From positions 76,625,966-76,689,965 of the forward strand of contig NC_088300.1 of assembly GCF_032854445.1 (NCBI RefSeq): a DNA stretch of 64,000 nucleotides, given 5' to 3'. Made by a program: the position numbers and the translations under genes. Below the pieces are notes generated by a model, which ran no database searches, was not told the origin of the DNA, and worked only from the letters and a program-made list of their open reading frames with translations. This DNA comes from Liolophura sinensis (taxonomy: Eukaryota; Mollusca; Polyplacophora; Chitonida; Chitonidae). Below are positions 49,791 to 61,812 of the stretch, piece after piece; positions within the stretch are counted from its first letter, which is position 1, and each line of letters starts with the position of its first letter.

Positions 49791-50477
49791 TTATATTCAT
49801 GCATACACTTTACTGCTTCCAGGACGTGCTGTGATGCCCTTATTGGCTCACGACTGGTGTACGAATGTCCGTTTCGACGCATAGATTGAAAGGGAATGTC
49901 TCTTAGAAACCTATTCAATATGTTCAAATATCGAGTGAAAATACAACAGCCGTGCATGAGCATTCTTAAGTAAATGCTAAGGAATCAGTTTTATTTTTTC
50001 TCGTCGTTATATCCTTCCAACAGATCGATCCATATACCGAAATACCTTTAATGCCACCTTACTGTAATGCCATGCAGAAGGCATCAGCTATGACGCCTTA
50101 TACAGTCACAGAATAGTGACAGTGGAAGAACTTGTTCTTTACATATATGCTTATGCCGAGTGGTAGGAAAAGGAGTATCAGCTCTGACATTTCATCCGCT
50201 CTCAGAATAGGCCTCTGCAGGCCTGACAGCGAACAGACTTGGCTTATTTCGTGATGTTGAGTGCTGGGAAAAAGAGTATCAGCTCTGACATCTCACCTGA
50301 TCTCAGCATAGGCATCTTGAGATCTGACAGGGAACAGAGGAGCACCCCTAAGCAGAGTGTCAGAAGAGGAAACATCAAGACTGCCAACGTTTTAAACGTG
50401 ACTTGAGCGGGTATTAAAGCCTAGATGACCTCGTGGATTCAAACTCGATAATCCACCTTAGTGTGTCAAGCATTTGA
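49791..50477. other. no gene; possible SINE-like words
   Basis: About 50,030-50,350 has repeated phrases such as aggagtatcagctctgacat and agagtatcagctctgacatc about 100 bases apart, a local duplication of uncertain origin. Confidence 0.4.
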
Positions 50478-50640
50478 TTGTTTGATTAGAGTTTAACGTT
50501 GTCATCAACATTGTTTCGGTCATATGACGACAATGTCTCCTGGTAGCAGGCCAGACGTAGTGCGGACATAGGGCTGCCTCACTGACACGATATACCAAGA
50601 CACCAGACAGATTCCTTGTCAGTGGTATTGATCACTTCAT
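50478..50640 (-). mobile_element. SINE-like element of a third type (family C), partial
   Basis: The reversed tail module (gagtttaacgttgtcatcaa, then cggtcatatgacgac) resembles that of families A and B, but the body (gtagcaggccagacgtagtg) differs. The boundaries and head are unclear. Confidence 0.5.
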
Positions 50641-50709
50641 AACCTCACTATCTGTGCCAGTTCGGTTCTGTATTGATGTCTTGGTATTGTAAATGATTAT
50701 TTTAGAAAT

Positions 50710-50955
50710 TTATTTGTTTATTTGATTGATGTTCTGCGCCGTACTCAAGAGTATTTAACTTATACGACGGTGGTCATTATGATCGGGGGTGGGGGGGAGG
50801 ACCATTGGCAGGCTGATGGCAAGTCTTCCCACTAAAGACCGGAGAGGAAGCCATTTTGAGCTGGACTTGAACTCACGGCGACAGGGTTGCTGGGAGGCTC
50901 CTGGGTCATCGCACCGTGCTGGTGTGCTAATCGCCTCGGCCACTGAGGCCTCTTT
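50710..50955 (-). mobile_element. SINE family A, full length, diverged
   Basis: Reversed copy with tail tttgtttatttgattgatg and head complement ending cggccactgaggcctc. TTTAGAAAT at 50701-50709 and 50956-50964 is a likely target-site duplication. The middle has a G-rich run (gggggtgggggggagg). Confidence 0.82.
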
Positions 50956-51214
50956 TTTAGAAATAACGCGTGTCACGCAGTTATTGGTCTACATGTTTTG
51001 TTATTTGCAAATAAATTTCTTTATTTTTTTTTATAATGTTGATTACAAATTTAAATATCGGCGGTTCGCTCTGTCTTCAGTACATCAAATCTTTATTACC
51101 CCTCAGTATACCGAATCACCACCATGGAAGAGAAATATGGCTGTGCGCGGCTGAAAAGTAGAAATTATATTTTCATCGACAAATCATCCACGTTCTCTCT
51201 GACCAATGTCATCC

Positions 51215-51385
51215 AAGTTCTCAGCAACCACTGTCATTCACGTTCTCGGCAACCACTGCCATTCATGTTCTCAACAACCACGGTCATTCACGTTCTCAAC
51301 AACCACTGTCATTCACGTTCTCACTGACCACTGTCATTCACGTTCTCACTGACCACTGTCATTCACGTTCTCATTCACCACTGTC
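51215..51385. repeat. 23-bp minisatellite
   Basis: Unit: caaccactgtcattcacgtt then ctc, about seven copies, the later ones with ctgaccactg. Confidence 0.88.
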
Positions 51386-52374
51386 AACTGAATAATTCCC
51401 TAATCCTAGCATTACTCGGTAAATAAATGTTATGTTAGCAGTTGCATTGGTTTGTTCTAATTTCTAAAACCTATCCAAGAAATGCTGAATTGCAAGTATC
51501 CAAATGCTTTCGTATAATTGATGTAGATTATCAACATCTCCCAGGCTGTGCGCTAACAGACCTGAGTATCACCCACATAGAGGGTCGACCATATCAGCCT
51601 GTTGGCATTACTTATCTCGCTTCGGCAGGTTTTTAAAATTAGATTCGCAAAATAATTATCTCAGATTCCCTTGAGAAGGGTTGTCAGCAAGGCGCTAAGA
51701 GAAGGTTGAAGCAGGGTGCTCCATTATACCTGGCGAATCTTTCCATTGCCTCTGCACTGCTGACTGACCAGCTGGAAACTTCATGATTAAATGATGTCAA
51801 AAGTCTTCGTGGGTCTCCAAGAGAGGAGACTAGTCTTAGAAATTTACTTTATGCGCAATAACCCCGTGAAGCGAGGATAACACAAACGCATTTAACAAGG
51901 GGAAACTCTTGGGGCGAAATATATATCTGTGATGGGTTCGGGAATTTAACGCCCACCGGACTTGTTAGCAGGTTTATGGCCTTACACTATGCGATGACGC
52001 TATATTAAAATTTTATCTGTGACGAGCAGTTCTGTATAGCTCTTTGTCCTTCGGGCAGTAATATATCCTCTCTTTTCCCATGGGTCATTCACTCAGAGAA
52101 GTCTGGAGACTCCATATTTATCTTGGTTGATAACATAGGTTTTATCCAAATGTCATCCACATAGCTGTCTCACTCTATATCATAAGGAGAATAACAAGGT
52201 CTCATCCAGAAATCTCAAATCAGAAAGTGTCAAATGATGTGAGGGAAATGACATCATTTTACAAAAGTCTCGTCTAAAGACTACATCACTTGATACCGTG
52301 AGAAGTTCCACGATAGACGAAAAGGATGTCAAACGCATACTGATTTTTGTGACCTTTTGTGCGCTTAATAGCTG
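51386..52374. other. no gene seen
   Basis: Unique DNA up to the right inverted arm. Short frames only. Confidence 0.55.
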
Positions 52375-53293
52375 TACACAATTACTTATACATGTGAGAC
52401 AACTTCGAGATAATCATGAAGCAATTTGAGAGATCATGTATGGGCTGCAACAATCCAAGTTTGTAGCTTTGTAAAGTCAGATTTTCTAAGGTTGAACTTA
52501 AAAGGAAACCCACACAACGCAAGATTTAAGACTGTGTTGCAACGAAACAATTAAGATAGTTTTTTTTGGCGTGATACTGAAGTGGTAGTGATGTTTGTTA
52601 CTGCTTTGACTATATTTGGAATGTCAGTGTAAACCAACGGCCTTCACAAATAGGTGACACATGCCACATTGGTAGGAATCAAATGGCCTCCATCAAACTT
52701 CACATAGGACAATCTATACTGCCATGCCGGCTCTGTCCAGAGCTTACTCGTAGACCGGAGAAGGAGGAGAAAATGGAGTATTCATAGTCCGAGGCTGAGA
52801 CAGAGCCAACACCTTGTGTATCCCAACGGCTGAAAGACGAGTATCTTAATCATTTGATCAAGGCCTGGCCATTCTTAGTGGCAATAAGGCGATGAAATCA
52901 TAATTGGGCTAGCACAGAAAGGCTGAACACAAAACCTGGCAGTTTTTAACATTCGTAACAGAAATAGATTTTAAGTGAAATATCCGGTTTATGATTATAA
53001 ATAGAGAAAGGTTTAATAATGAATTCATGTGGTGAAGAAGAAGCCAATGCGATTTAAACTGCAGTAACTCATTTGGTTATCTGGAGTAACCGCTTGTTAG
53101 TGTGATTCACATCGTTCTTGATTTCAAACAGATGTAATGGCGTGCACTCTTCCAAAGTGGACGATTTATCCCGAAACTTATTTTCAGACATCCTCGAGAG
53201 CATATTGAATTTGTCAAAGAAAAAAGAGAAACTGCTGGCCTCTAGCCGTGATGAGTGATTGAACTGAGTGTGTGGGGTTCAACCTCATACTTA
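52375..53293 (-). repeat. right arm of the 0.92-kb inverted duplication
   Basis: Mirror of 45759-46679. Its outer end runs into the family-B SINE at 53257-53462. No coding frame of note is shared by both arms, and no terminal inverted repeats were seen, so a segmental event is as likely as a transposon pair. Confidence 0.88.
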
Positions 53294-53462
53294 ACAACTT
53301 TTCAGTTATATGACGAAGAAGGAGTCCTTATAGTGTATGTAATGTGCCTCCTTGTTGCAGGACGGATTTACACCGCTCTTTTATCTAGTGCTGCATCACT
53401 GAGGCGACTTACCGAGTGTGATCCGACCCAGGATTGACCCTGGATCTACCGCTCCCGACGCT
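53257..53462 (-). mobile_element. SINE family B with internal deletion, at the outer end of the right inverted arm
   Basis: Reversed: tail gagtgtgtggggttcaacct, module, body to gaggcgacttaccgag, then a jump to the head-proximal part (tgacccTGGATCTACCGCTC). The left arm keeps only the first 35 or so bases of this SINE. Confidence 0.78.
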
Positions 53463-53758
53463 AGACGTCATGATATAAGTATGGAACATATGCGTGTACA
53501 GGCCAAAATACATGTAAATATAAACGACTTGCAACATAATATATGCAATTCTTACAGATACTATTGACAGACTGAGGAAAGGAGTAGGTCGTTTTAAAGA
53601 GAGCCAGAGGATAAACGCGACTGGTTAGCGTATAGCAGCCGTTTAAAACGTAAATGTACATTAGGACTAGACATTTATACAGCAAGTGCAGAGAGATACA
53701 AAAGCATTCCTACCAAAACGAAAATCAAACAACTTCGTAGATCACATCTACATTAGAG

Positions 53759-54095
53759 TGAGTGCTTGGGGTTTAACGTCGTACTTAACAATTTTTCAGT
53801 CATATGACGACGAAGGAATCCTTAGAGTGTATGAAATGTGCCTCTTTGTTGCAGGACGGATTTCCACCGCTCTTTTATCAGTGCTGCTTCACTGAGACGC
53901 TTTACCGAAGGCAAGTAGGCCATTCCGCCAATATACTGATACGGGTCAACCAGTCATTGCACTATCCCGTTCATACTGATGCGGGTCAAGCAGTCGTTGC
54001 ACTATCTCTCCCTCTTTTAAGGTCTTAGATGTGACTCGACCCAGGATTGACCCTTGATCTACCGCTCCCGTAGCGAACGCTCTACCAGTTGTGAA
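53759..54095 (-). mobile_element. SINE family B, full length with target-site duplication
   Basis: Reversed complete copy with a small internal repeat (tactgatacgggtcaacc and tactgatgcgggtcaagc). It is flanked by ATCTACATTAGAG (53746-53758) and ATCTACATAAGAG (54096-54108), a 13-base duplication with one difference. Confidence 0.88.
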
Positions 54096-54108
54096 ATCTA
54101 CATAAGAG

Positions 54109-54786
54109 AATTATAAGTAATTACAACAACCTTAAGCATATTACTGAGCCAGTGAGTATGTAACAAACTACAACCGTGTAATACAAACAAAAGGGTAGTT
54201 AAAACCTATGGCAACGAGCAAGAAGATTTGCCAGGGCTTAGAAAGCTCCATTGTGATTGTGTACGGAATTAAGAACTGTATTTGTGAAACGACATATACC
54301 TAAATTGCGGTTATCACTATGACGAGATCAAAGTAATAACAGGTGAGCAATCTAGCCTTCTACCAGACACTCCCCACAGAGACCAGAATCGTGGATAGCA
54401 AAGCGATATAAATATGAGATACATTTATTATTATCGACACCTTATATACTACAATGGTACACAGTTGAATAATCATTCATCCATTCGTCGGGTCTTTACA
54501 ACATCACTGAAAACTTTCGACCGCTCCTGTTTGCGTGATTCCATCCTATTTTTGTACTTTTCATACTTTCTCAGTTCTTTGGTAGTTTGTGTTAAACGTC
54601 GTTTTGGGACACTGTATTGCGATTATTGACCTGGAACGTCCATTTTGGTTGACGACTGGTATACGAATGTCTGTTTCAACGCATAGATTTATCATTTTAA
54701 TGAGTTGATAAAAAGTAGCCAACTATTTTGTTAATGTATTAACACGAACAAGTGCATCAGCTCGGAGGTGCCTGGTGCCAAAATGA
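54109..54786. other. no gene seen
   Basis: Unique DNA. The 71-codon frame at 54414-54629 has no recognisable feature. Confidence 0.5.
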
Positions 54787-54915
54787 TTTTAATACAACCG
54801 GATGGCCAGGAACCTCTTACCATTGTGGTCGCTGTGAGTTCAAGACCAGTTTGTCCTGCGGCAACCTGCTGCCTTTGAGGTAGAATATTTCACTTACTTC
54901 GATGGCGGTCAGGTT
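54787..54915. mobile_element. rearranged SINE family A fragments
   Basis: A head piece in forward orientation (gtcgctgtgagttcaagacc at about 54,828-54,847) is joined to tail sequence in reverse orientation (agaatatttcacttac then gatggcggtcagg). This is an inversion or deletion product. Confidence 0.55.
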
Positions 54916-54984
54916 TAACAGAACAAAGTCATAACAGCTTAACAGTATATAAATTATTTTATCTGTTATTTTCATCCGTTTTGA

Positions 54985-55248
54985 TGTATACGATTTGAAA
55001 TTACAACTGTCATCATCTCCACCCATATGGCGAAATGTGCCAGTAACTTCAAGGCAGATCATCGCTGGTGTCTCACAACACACTTCAAACAAGGACAAAC
55101 TGTACACATATATATGTGTGATTTAGGGCCTGCCGGTAATGTAGTTCTGTGGTCCGATGGCAGAGAATATTCTGCTAAACGTGCTAAGTGGAGTAACGGT
55201 CCAAATAAGACATGCGTTCACATCTGGACCCAGAAGATTCAGTCGTAA
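54985..55248 (+). CDS. candidate exon or exon remnant, cysteine/tryptophan-rich, unrecognised
   Basis: The frame is open from just after a stop at 54982 to TAA at 55246; the only ATG is at 55027. From 55066 it reads like real protein: CLTTHFKQGQTVHIYMC, then GPAGNVVLWSDGREYSAKRA and KWSNGPNKTCVHIW. Cysteines, tryptophans and glycines are spaced as in a small extracellular beta-rich domain. A possible acceptor is the cag at 55058-55060 (phase 1), but its pyrimidine tract is poor. A rearranged SINE fragment lies just upstream and a SINE tail fragment just downstream, so this may be a stranded pseudo-exon. I cannot name the domain. Confidence 0.25.
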   Translation, partial: CIRFEITTVIISTHMAKCASNFKADHRWCLTTHFKQGQTVHIYMCDLGPAGNVVLWSDGREYSAKRAKWSNGPNKTCVHIWTQKIQS

Positions 55249-57437
55249 GAAGCCAGGTGTTCTTACTGGTAAGATGTCTCTCCTCACATCAACTGTATAA
55301 CCCAGAAATACGTCGATTAAGGGAAATGGTCTTTTAAGTACGGCTTCCAACGCCAATCAATCATTTATCATCGAGCATCAGTTTACTCACCAATTAAGTG
55401 AAAGACCAATATAGGAGGAGATAAAATTACTAGACCAACAGACGAATAAATGGGTGGCTGGTCGACTATTATGGTGCTGTTTACCAGACTTTTCGTTGCC
55501 TTTCGATTCCCCTGACCATTTAACCCTGGGCAAACACTTCGTTCAGACAAATGTAGGGGCGTACATATACAATTCACACAGGAGTGCAGGGAAATGAAAA
55601 TTTCGTTCTGTGTCTTTTATGGACAAACTGATCCTAGAGAAGGCAAAACAATACATGTAGGAACAAACATTTTATTTACATATACCATAACATTTACGGA
55701 TATTCAAAGAAACAAAAATAGACTTTACACAAGATGTAGACATCTCTGATACACAGATGCGTGAGGCAAGAACAAGAGTGAACACTCGGTCATAGTCATA
55801 GCTCTATAGACTGATGATAAGAAAAATATCCGTGTTGGGGGGAAAGTAGGTCCATTGAAATTATGGTTTCTCAGATAACTAAACGAAAGGCAGCACTGCT
55901 CTTGCCCATAATTGTTCACGTGTCTCCAAGCGTGGATTACGATGTACAAAACTGGCCTGTGGCTGGGGTTGTGTTATTGTTCCTACAAGACTTCAAAGTA
56001 TAACACATAACTCTTGATATAACCACGTTATAATGGATGGTGAACTTTAGACAATCTGCTGGCTTACACAAGATTTGTTTACCTAAACATATGCAGCGCA
56101 CATTGAAAATGCTGTTCCCCTCAAAGCTAAGTTGATGTTTGAACATCCATTATTCTAGATGGTATTTCGTTCCTCTAACGTAGGTGACACAACAAATTAG
56201 AAACATACAATGGTTTACCCCAGATATAATAGTTGTCACCAGAGCTTGAGAAATTTCAGCCAGTTGCCAACCCTCGTGCGTGAAGTTTAACACAAATACC
56301 ACTGATGTATTCAATTCTCATAAGTATTGACCTAAAGCGCCCCTTTATGGTCTGTGAGTGGTGCGTGTTTACGAATGTCAGACATGACGCTTGGATTAGT
56401 TAACTCATGAGACCAAAAAGTCTCAGTCAATAGCCACCTATCATAACTGTTTAGAAGGAATATTTAATCTCCAGGATTAGTGTGAAGGCTTATAACATAG
56501 TTTTTATCTTTACAATCGGTTTGTTTCCTGTAAGACGATATCGCTGCCATATTTCTTTCCAGCAGCCAAGGTGGTGAAATTGTCGACACGACAGGCTCAG
56601 ATTGGGCTAATCTAATACTTATACTGTGATCCCAACATACCATTGTGCCCGTTGGTCAGTGTTTCTGCGATGTTCAGATTCATCTGACTCCTAGTGCAAA
56701 CACAAACTTCCGTGAATGGCTTCCTTCAATGAATGAACCAATCAGGACAGGCTTTATCAGAATATATTTATCAGAAAGTTGAAACAGTGGGAGCGTAGTT
56801 TATTCTCATAATTTCTTAAGTCATTAATCAGTGCATATGGGTCACCTAATCAAAGCAGTTTAATTCCCCGACGGCGTTTTCATTTGCCTTTGTTAGATGA
56901 ACTGGATGTAATCAAAACACACCATACCTTCAGCGGTTGTGAACTACCATTGTTTGGGTCTCGATCAGGCAAGATTCGGGAAGTATCCTGAAGGCGCAAC
57001 CACAACAGAGAGAGATGAAAACATGACACTATACATAGTAGACATGTTTAGAATATTATTCAGCTCTGGTCAAAGTCCAGGGAACATTGTTGAACACAGC
57101 CATCTAAGCACCGGACACACAAAGCTGGTCCGCTGGCATGTGAATACAAACGCGCACCAAACCATCACCCATTGTACACCTCAAAAGGCGTTCTTTATGG
57201 GTAAATAACTTCTCGGTTTGTAAGCACGACGTTGTGATGTAACATCGTTATCTACATCGAAACAGAGTGCTAATAAACCAAGACGTTGTGCATATATATC
57301 TATAAGGAACATCTTCCACTAAAATGCTACTCAAAAAAATGCTTAAAGCGTTAACAATATGTTACAGTCAGTTACAATGTATTCAACATATTGAGCGGTA
57401 TTCATCTTTTACGGGGCTTAAAAATATAGCTACATCA

Positions 57438-57440
57438 AGA

Positions 57441-57478
<38 letters not shown>

Positions 57479-57480
57479 GT
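57438..57480. repeat. (AT)n microsatellite
   Basis: Alternating A and T over about 40 bases with one interruption (tttatat). Confidence 0.9.
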
Positions 57481-58136
57481 TTGTTGATAATTACTCTTAC
57501 AACAATAGCATTATGAGTTACACAGCATGTGATGTGACTTACATAAAGGAAATACAGTAAATATTACCGAAAGTATACACAAACACCAAAATGGGTCGAT
57601 ATTTTACAAGCAGAGTAACATAAAATCATTCTGCCCCTATTCTTATCATTTGATCTATAGCAATGTTTAAAAATCTGAGCTTGTAACAACTGTCATAGTC
57701 ACCTAACAACTAGCGTGCACATGTATAAGAGATCAGCCTAAGATAAATCACAAGCTCCTCGTGTTCCATTCTAATTTCTTCCATTAAATTTAAGGATAAG
57801 TACATTGCTTAAATATTTTTTTCTTAACAGACACTGTTTGCTGGAGTCTATTTTGTTTGATGATTAAATAGTGTGTAGCTACATCAAGCAAAGTGTGTTT
57901 TCACTAATGCAAGTTGTCACCGCAGGAACAAATTGGCGTCGTTATTGCAGAAGAATATGCTGTAACAGGAAACTGACATTTCAAAAAGCCAATAAGAAGG
58001 GGTTCTATTTCACAGAGCTGCCTACTTAACGGTCACAAAGGTCGTTTCTTACTAACCAGGTAGACTCAGGAATTTCAGTTCTCCGTTATATATCCGGTGA
58101 CTGACAGACGGCAAGTTTTGGCAAACCAAATGTGAA

Positions 58137-58180
58137 TTGATTTGACTGATTGGCGTTTTACTCCGTTCTCTATCAAATGC
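58137..58180 (-). mobile_element. SINE tail fragment
   Basis: ttgatttgactgattggcgt followed by tttactccgttctc matches the reversed family-A tail end only. Similar short tail fragments occur at 55336-55370 and, family-B like, at 47663-47690. Confidence 0.4.
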
Positions 58181-58550
58181 GGAGAAAAAATGACCAGAAA
58201 AAAGTGCATTGGATAGCACAAATGGCTTCCACTACTGTTTTTGTTTTGTCTCGAATTCGCTTCATGTCACATTGAACTTTTTTCAGAGTTTGGCAAATGA
58301 CGTTAGTTTTGCCAAACCACAACCTTTCAGCACACTGTGAGTCGATTTTCCAACAGTTCACACTGGTTAATCTGCCTGCAGTGTTTCACCCAGATTTGGC
58401 TGTCAATGCCTAATGTGTGCTCATCATCTATGTGAACAATTGTTGAATCAGGGAAACTTAAGTGTTAAGCAAATAACTGTTCCTGTTTTGTCATGTTTGT
58501 GCATGTTCATGAGTGTGCATGGCGGATTATAAATCATTTCCGAGTGGGTC

Positions 58551-58622
58551 TGTCAGCAGCCAGATGTCAAACCTGTGTGGTCAGCCACATTGCAGTCAAA
58601 CCTGTGTGGTCAGCCACATTGC
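58551..58622. repeat. 29-bp direct repeat, two copies
   Basis: gtcaaacctgtgtggtcagc followed by cacattgca occurs twice back to back. Confidence 0.8.
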
Positions 58623-59725
58623 AAATACTTCCATATAACATTAGTTTGTGCAGAAAAACAGGTTTTAACGTTACTGCAATCATGCAACTGAGTGACGCCA
58701 TTCACTCTGGAGATTCCCTAAACGCAATGCATAGGTTATGTTTAGAATAGCGATGATCTGGTTGGTGATTTAGACACACCACATTAAGGTTACATATATC
58801 ATTTTGACGAGGAAAACTCACATATTGTATGCATGTACTGAATGCCATCTCAGTAAGGTAAATATAGTGCAAACATTTCTACACCACAGACATACTTAGT
58901 TATTTACAGTGATGTCCAGAGAGGAGCTCTAGGTATGGTGTAAGCTGACAAACATCATCAGCTACTTGGTTATTTGTGTTGTTCTTGTCCCAGGAAACCT
59001 CAGACTGTCTTCACAACGGTTTGCTGTCATCACACTTGTTCATAGATTATGCAGACGCAACTAACACCACAAAGGCAGGGTGTCGGTTAGGGGAGGGGAC
59101 TTATTACAACATGGTATGTCGTTCTTAAGTGATAGTGGAGGAAATAAAGGCTTTACAGCGCCGTGATCTGCACTTTCAATACCCAGAATAAGTGGAAAGA
59201 TTTCACTTATGCGTTTATAATACGCTTTTACCGAATCCAGATTTAATGCCATTGGGTAACGTGGATGCCACGAAGTTAATCTTAGTGTTTCCCGTGAAGA
59301 CCACCCAGGGTTTAGCATGCACATCCTTACTCTTACACAGCGCCTGGTGTAAACTGTGCGTCCCAATCTTTCATTCTCCATCAGTTTATCCCGAACTCGT
59401 AACGTGTCATCTCGGATGCCCTGTCTCCCTTTTCCGGCAATTTATCAACTTTGACCTTTACTTTGGAATAGTCGGATAAGATTCATTCTTGGTGGCCATT
59501 GTTTGAACATACGAAAGTGAATACCAGTAGGTGGTGACTGGCAGTTGTATCGATTAGCCTGTCAGTGGGGCTGCGCGAGACTGAGGGTTGGTTCTGGTAG
59601 AAGCTCTACATGGTCGGTTGGGCAGTGCTACGTGGTCACGTACACCATCCACCAGTTCATGTTCTTGACGAATAAAGCCCTTCAGAAATTCCACATACAT
59701 CTCCGCCAGAAACACATTATCTTTA

Positions 59726-61812
59726 TCAATCTTTACCATCACCTTGCATTTGGAGAAAGTCATTATGCAGTAAACTTTGTTGCTTCCTGTTCACGTGTTT
59801 TCTTTTGGCCCACACTATGATGCCGACAATTGCTATCAGCACCAACAGGACACTTATTGTTAGTCCGATCGCCAGGCGAATGCTACCGGTATGCTGATCA
59901 TCTGAAACACCAAGAACACAAACCGTAAAAGTAAGATACTCTCAGAATTACAGAAAACGTCACGAAAAACAAATATTCTGATGTAAATGTTCTGATAAAA
60001 ACTCAATACTGTTCATGCTGTTAATTTAAAGGGCCAGTTTAATAAATGTAATCATAATGAGCACAGGACTTCTTTGTAAACAAGTGGCATGCCATTTAAC
60101 AGAATGTTTATTATTGTAGATAACAAAATAAATCAATTTTGTCATAAAAGGTAAAGAAAAATGCATGTGTATGCTTTCGAGTGCTGTGCTGAGCGAACAT
60201 ATAGAAACTTTCCAGTGGCACAAAAGTTTGTAAGTGTATTGTTGATTCACCTGTGCACGTCAGGCCGGTGGCTATTGCAGTCGCTTTGGCAACTCGGTTA
60301 GCCAATACGAGCGTTACATTTCCCGCTCTGTCTCCACAGTAACGCCTGGCGGTGTATCCCATACACTGGATGAACTTCACGACTGATCTGAAGTGCAAGG
60401 GGAAGGATGACTGAATGCAAAGAATATGAATATGCAAAAATAAGTTTGTACTACATTTCTGAAATTTACTTTCAAGGAATATTTTGGAACACCACAATTT
60501 AAGGACGTTCACTTCTCACACGTATGGAATTGAATGTGCACAACTATCTTTGTGATCATAGTTTTGTGACTAACACAGATATCTATTGTTTCTGTATTGA
60601 TTTTCTGATATACCGTATGTTAGGAGTAAAAATCCATCAACGACTTGCTGAAATCAAATGGACTGCTGCCAGAGCAGTGATGTGAACAATAAATCCATAT
60701 TACAAAAAAACTTAGAAGTGAAGTTGGAATAATGTTAGACGACGTAAGCGCTAGTTTCAGTTTAGAGGCCACTCTTCTGAACATACAATACCAAGGATAG
60801 ACAAGTAGGCTTGTACAAAATCCAGCAGATTTGGATGATACTATCGACTGGTTTTCCCTTTTTATATCGCAGTTGTCAAGTCAATGTCTTGAACAATCCA
60901 CTCCATTAGTTTGCGACTATTTTTAGTAGTTACTAAAGCTGATTAATGGTATCTTATTTTGATAAGTGTCTTCTGATTGTGATTGTTCCATGGGGTTCCA
61001 AAACTGCAGGGCAAACCCAAGGAAACGCAAGGAAATATATCGACGTTAGAATCATTCAAGTTGTATTCAATTAGCCCAGTCTAGCTGCGAATGGAGTTCA
61101 CTCTCGGTCGGAAATATAGAGCCACCTTTGCATCGTTTCAGCTGAGTGGACAAGCTGTTTGATGAAAACCCAATGTGAAGTGGTGCGCCAGTTCAAAAGC
61201 GTTGTTTCAAAGGAAGAAGGAATTCTGGCGTCCAGTGCGCCTTCCGGGTATCGTAACGCGGCTTGCTTTCAGCCGTCAGAAAAACGCATAAACACAACCA
61301 AACGATAACCATATAGCCCTGCTGTAAATCTATCAAGAACATTTGGCGGAGATTCGAATGAATGAAGAAGAACAAAGCCCGAGGACATGAGCTGAACCCG
61401 TGACCTTTTGGGTTCACCGTGTGAAAATATGATTCTGAAATAGGAACTGTCCCGCAGATATTCCGGGAAACATATGGGTCGTTGCGGCATATTTTATTAA
61501 CTATCGGTTGGATGATATTTGTTTGGTCCTGTTGTAAAAGATACGGAAACGAAGAATGAAATCGATACCAACCCTATAATAGCAGCCTCGAGGGTATTCG
61601 AGATCATAATCCTGCAGACTCATGGAGTACGGGCACGCAAATGTCAAGAAGAGGGTCGAGCGTGAAATAAGATCCCGTCAACAGTACAAACAGTTGGAGG
61701 ACAAGTTAGGATTCTACTCACCGGCAGAAATCTCTGTTGAACTCGAACTTGCATTCCGCAATCTGCCTCTTCACCACTTGTCGCTGCATACAGGGTGCCA
61801 CAATCTCCAAAT
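59726..61812 (-). CDS. 3' part of a gene for a small cysteine-rich type I membrane protein (three exons)
   Basis: Three minus-strand exons join in frame: 61812-61722 (after a pyrimidine tract ending ctcactag; donor GTGAGT; ends phase 2), 60387-60251 (acceptor cacttcag; donor GTGAAT; ends phase 1) and 59901-59726 (acceptor gtgtttcag; stop TGA). The 133 decoded residues hold six cysteines (7, 20, 29, 38, 47, 74; gaps 12, 8, 8, 8, 26) and an NVT glycosylation site at 53. A strong transmembrane helix follows at about 85-106 (LAIGLTISVLLVLIAIVGII), then a basic stop-transfer patch (KRKHVNRK) and a 27-residue tail ending GDGKD. The expected topology is a small disulfide-bonded ectodomain outside the cell and a short tail inside. 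The first exon needs an upstream exon ending in phase 1, so the signal peptide and 5' end are missing; they lie beyond the window or in an exon I could not settle (62516-62474 fits phase but is speculative). I do not recognise the family. I am fairly sure of the exons, not of function. Confidence 0.72.

Larger units (their letters stand above)
55371..59725. other. no gene seen; lower end would be 3' flank of the membrane-protein gene
   Basis: Unique DNA apart from (AT)n, a 29-bp doublet and a SINE scrap. Frames at 55949-55725, 56146-55937, 56939-57208, 58493-58750, 59192-59479 and 59381-59061 lack domains. No canonical minus-strand AATAAA was found close below 59726, so the 3' untranslated end is unplaced. 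Confidence 0.45.

Noticed and set aside
49380-49963. 169-codon plus frame and 189-codon minus frame
   Set aside because: Both run through the 42-bp repeat; the non-repeat ends show no domain.
59554-59763. Alternative 69-codon minus frame overlapping the last exon of the membrane-protein gene
   Set aside because: It is a different frame from the spliced transmembrane reading and has no transmembrane or domain feature of its own.
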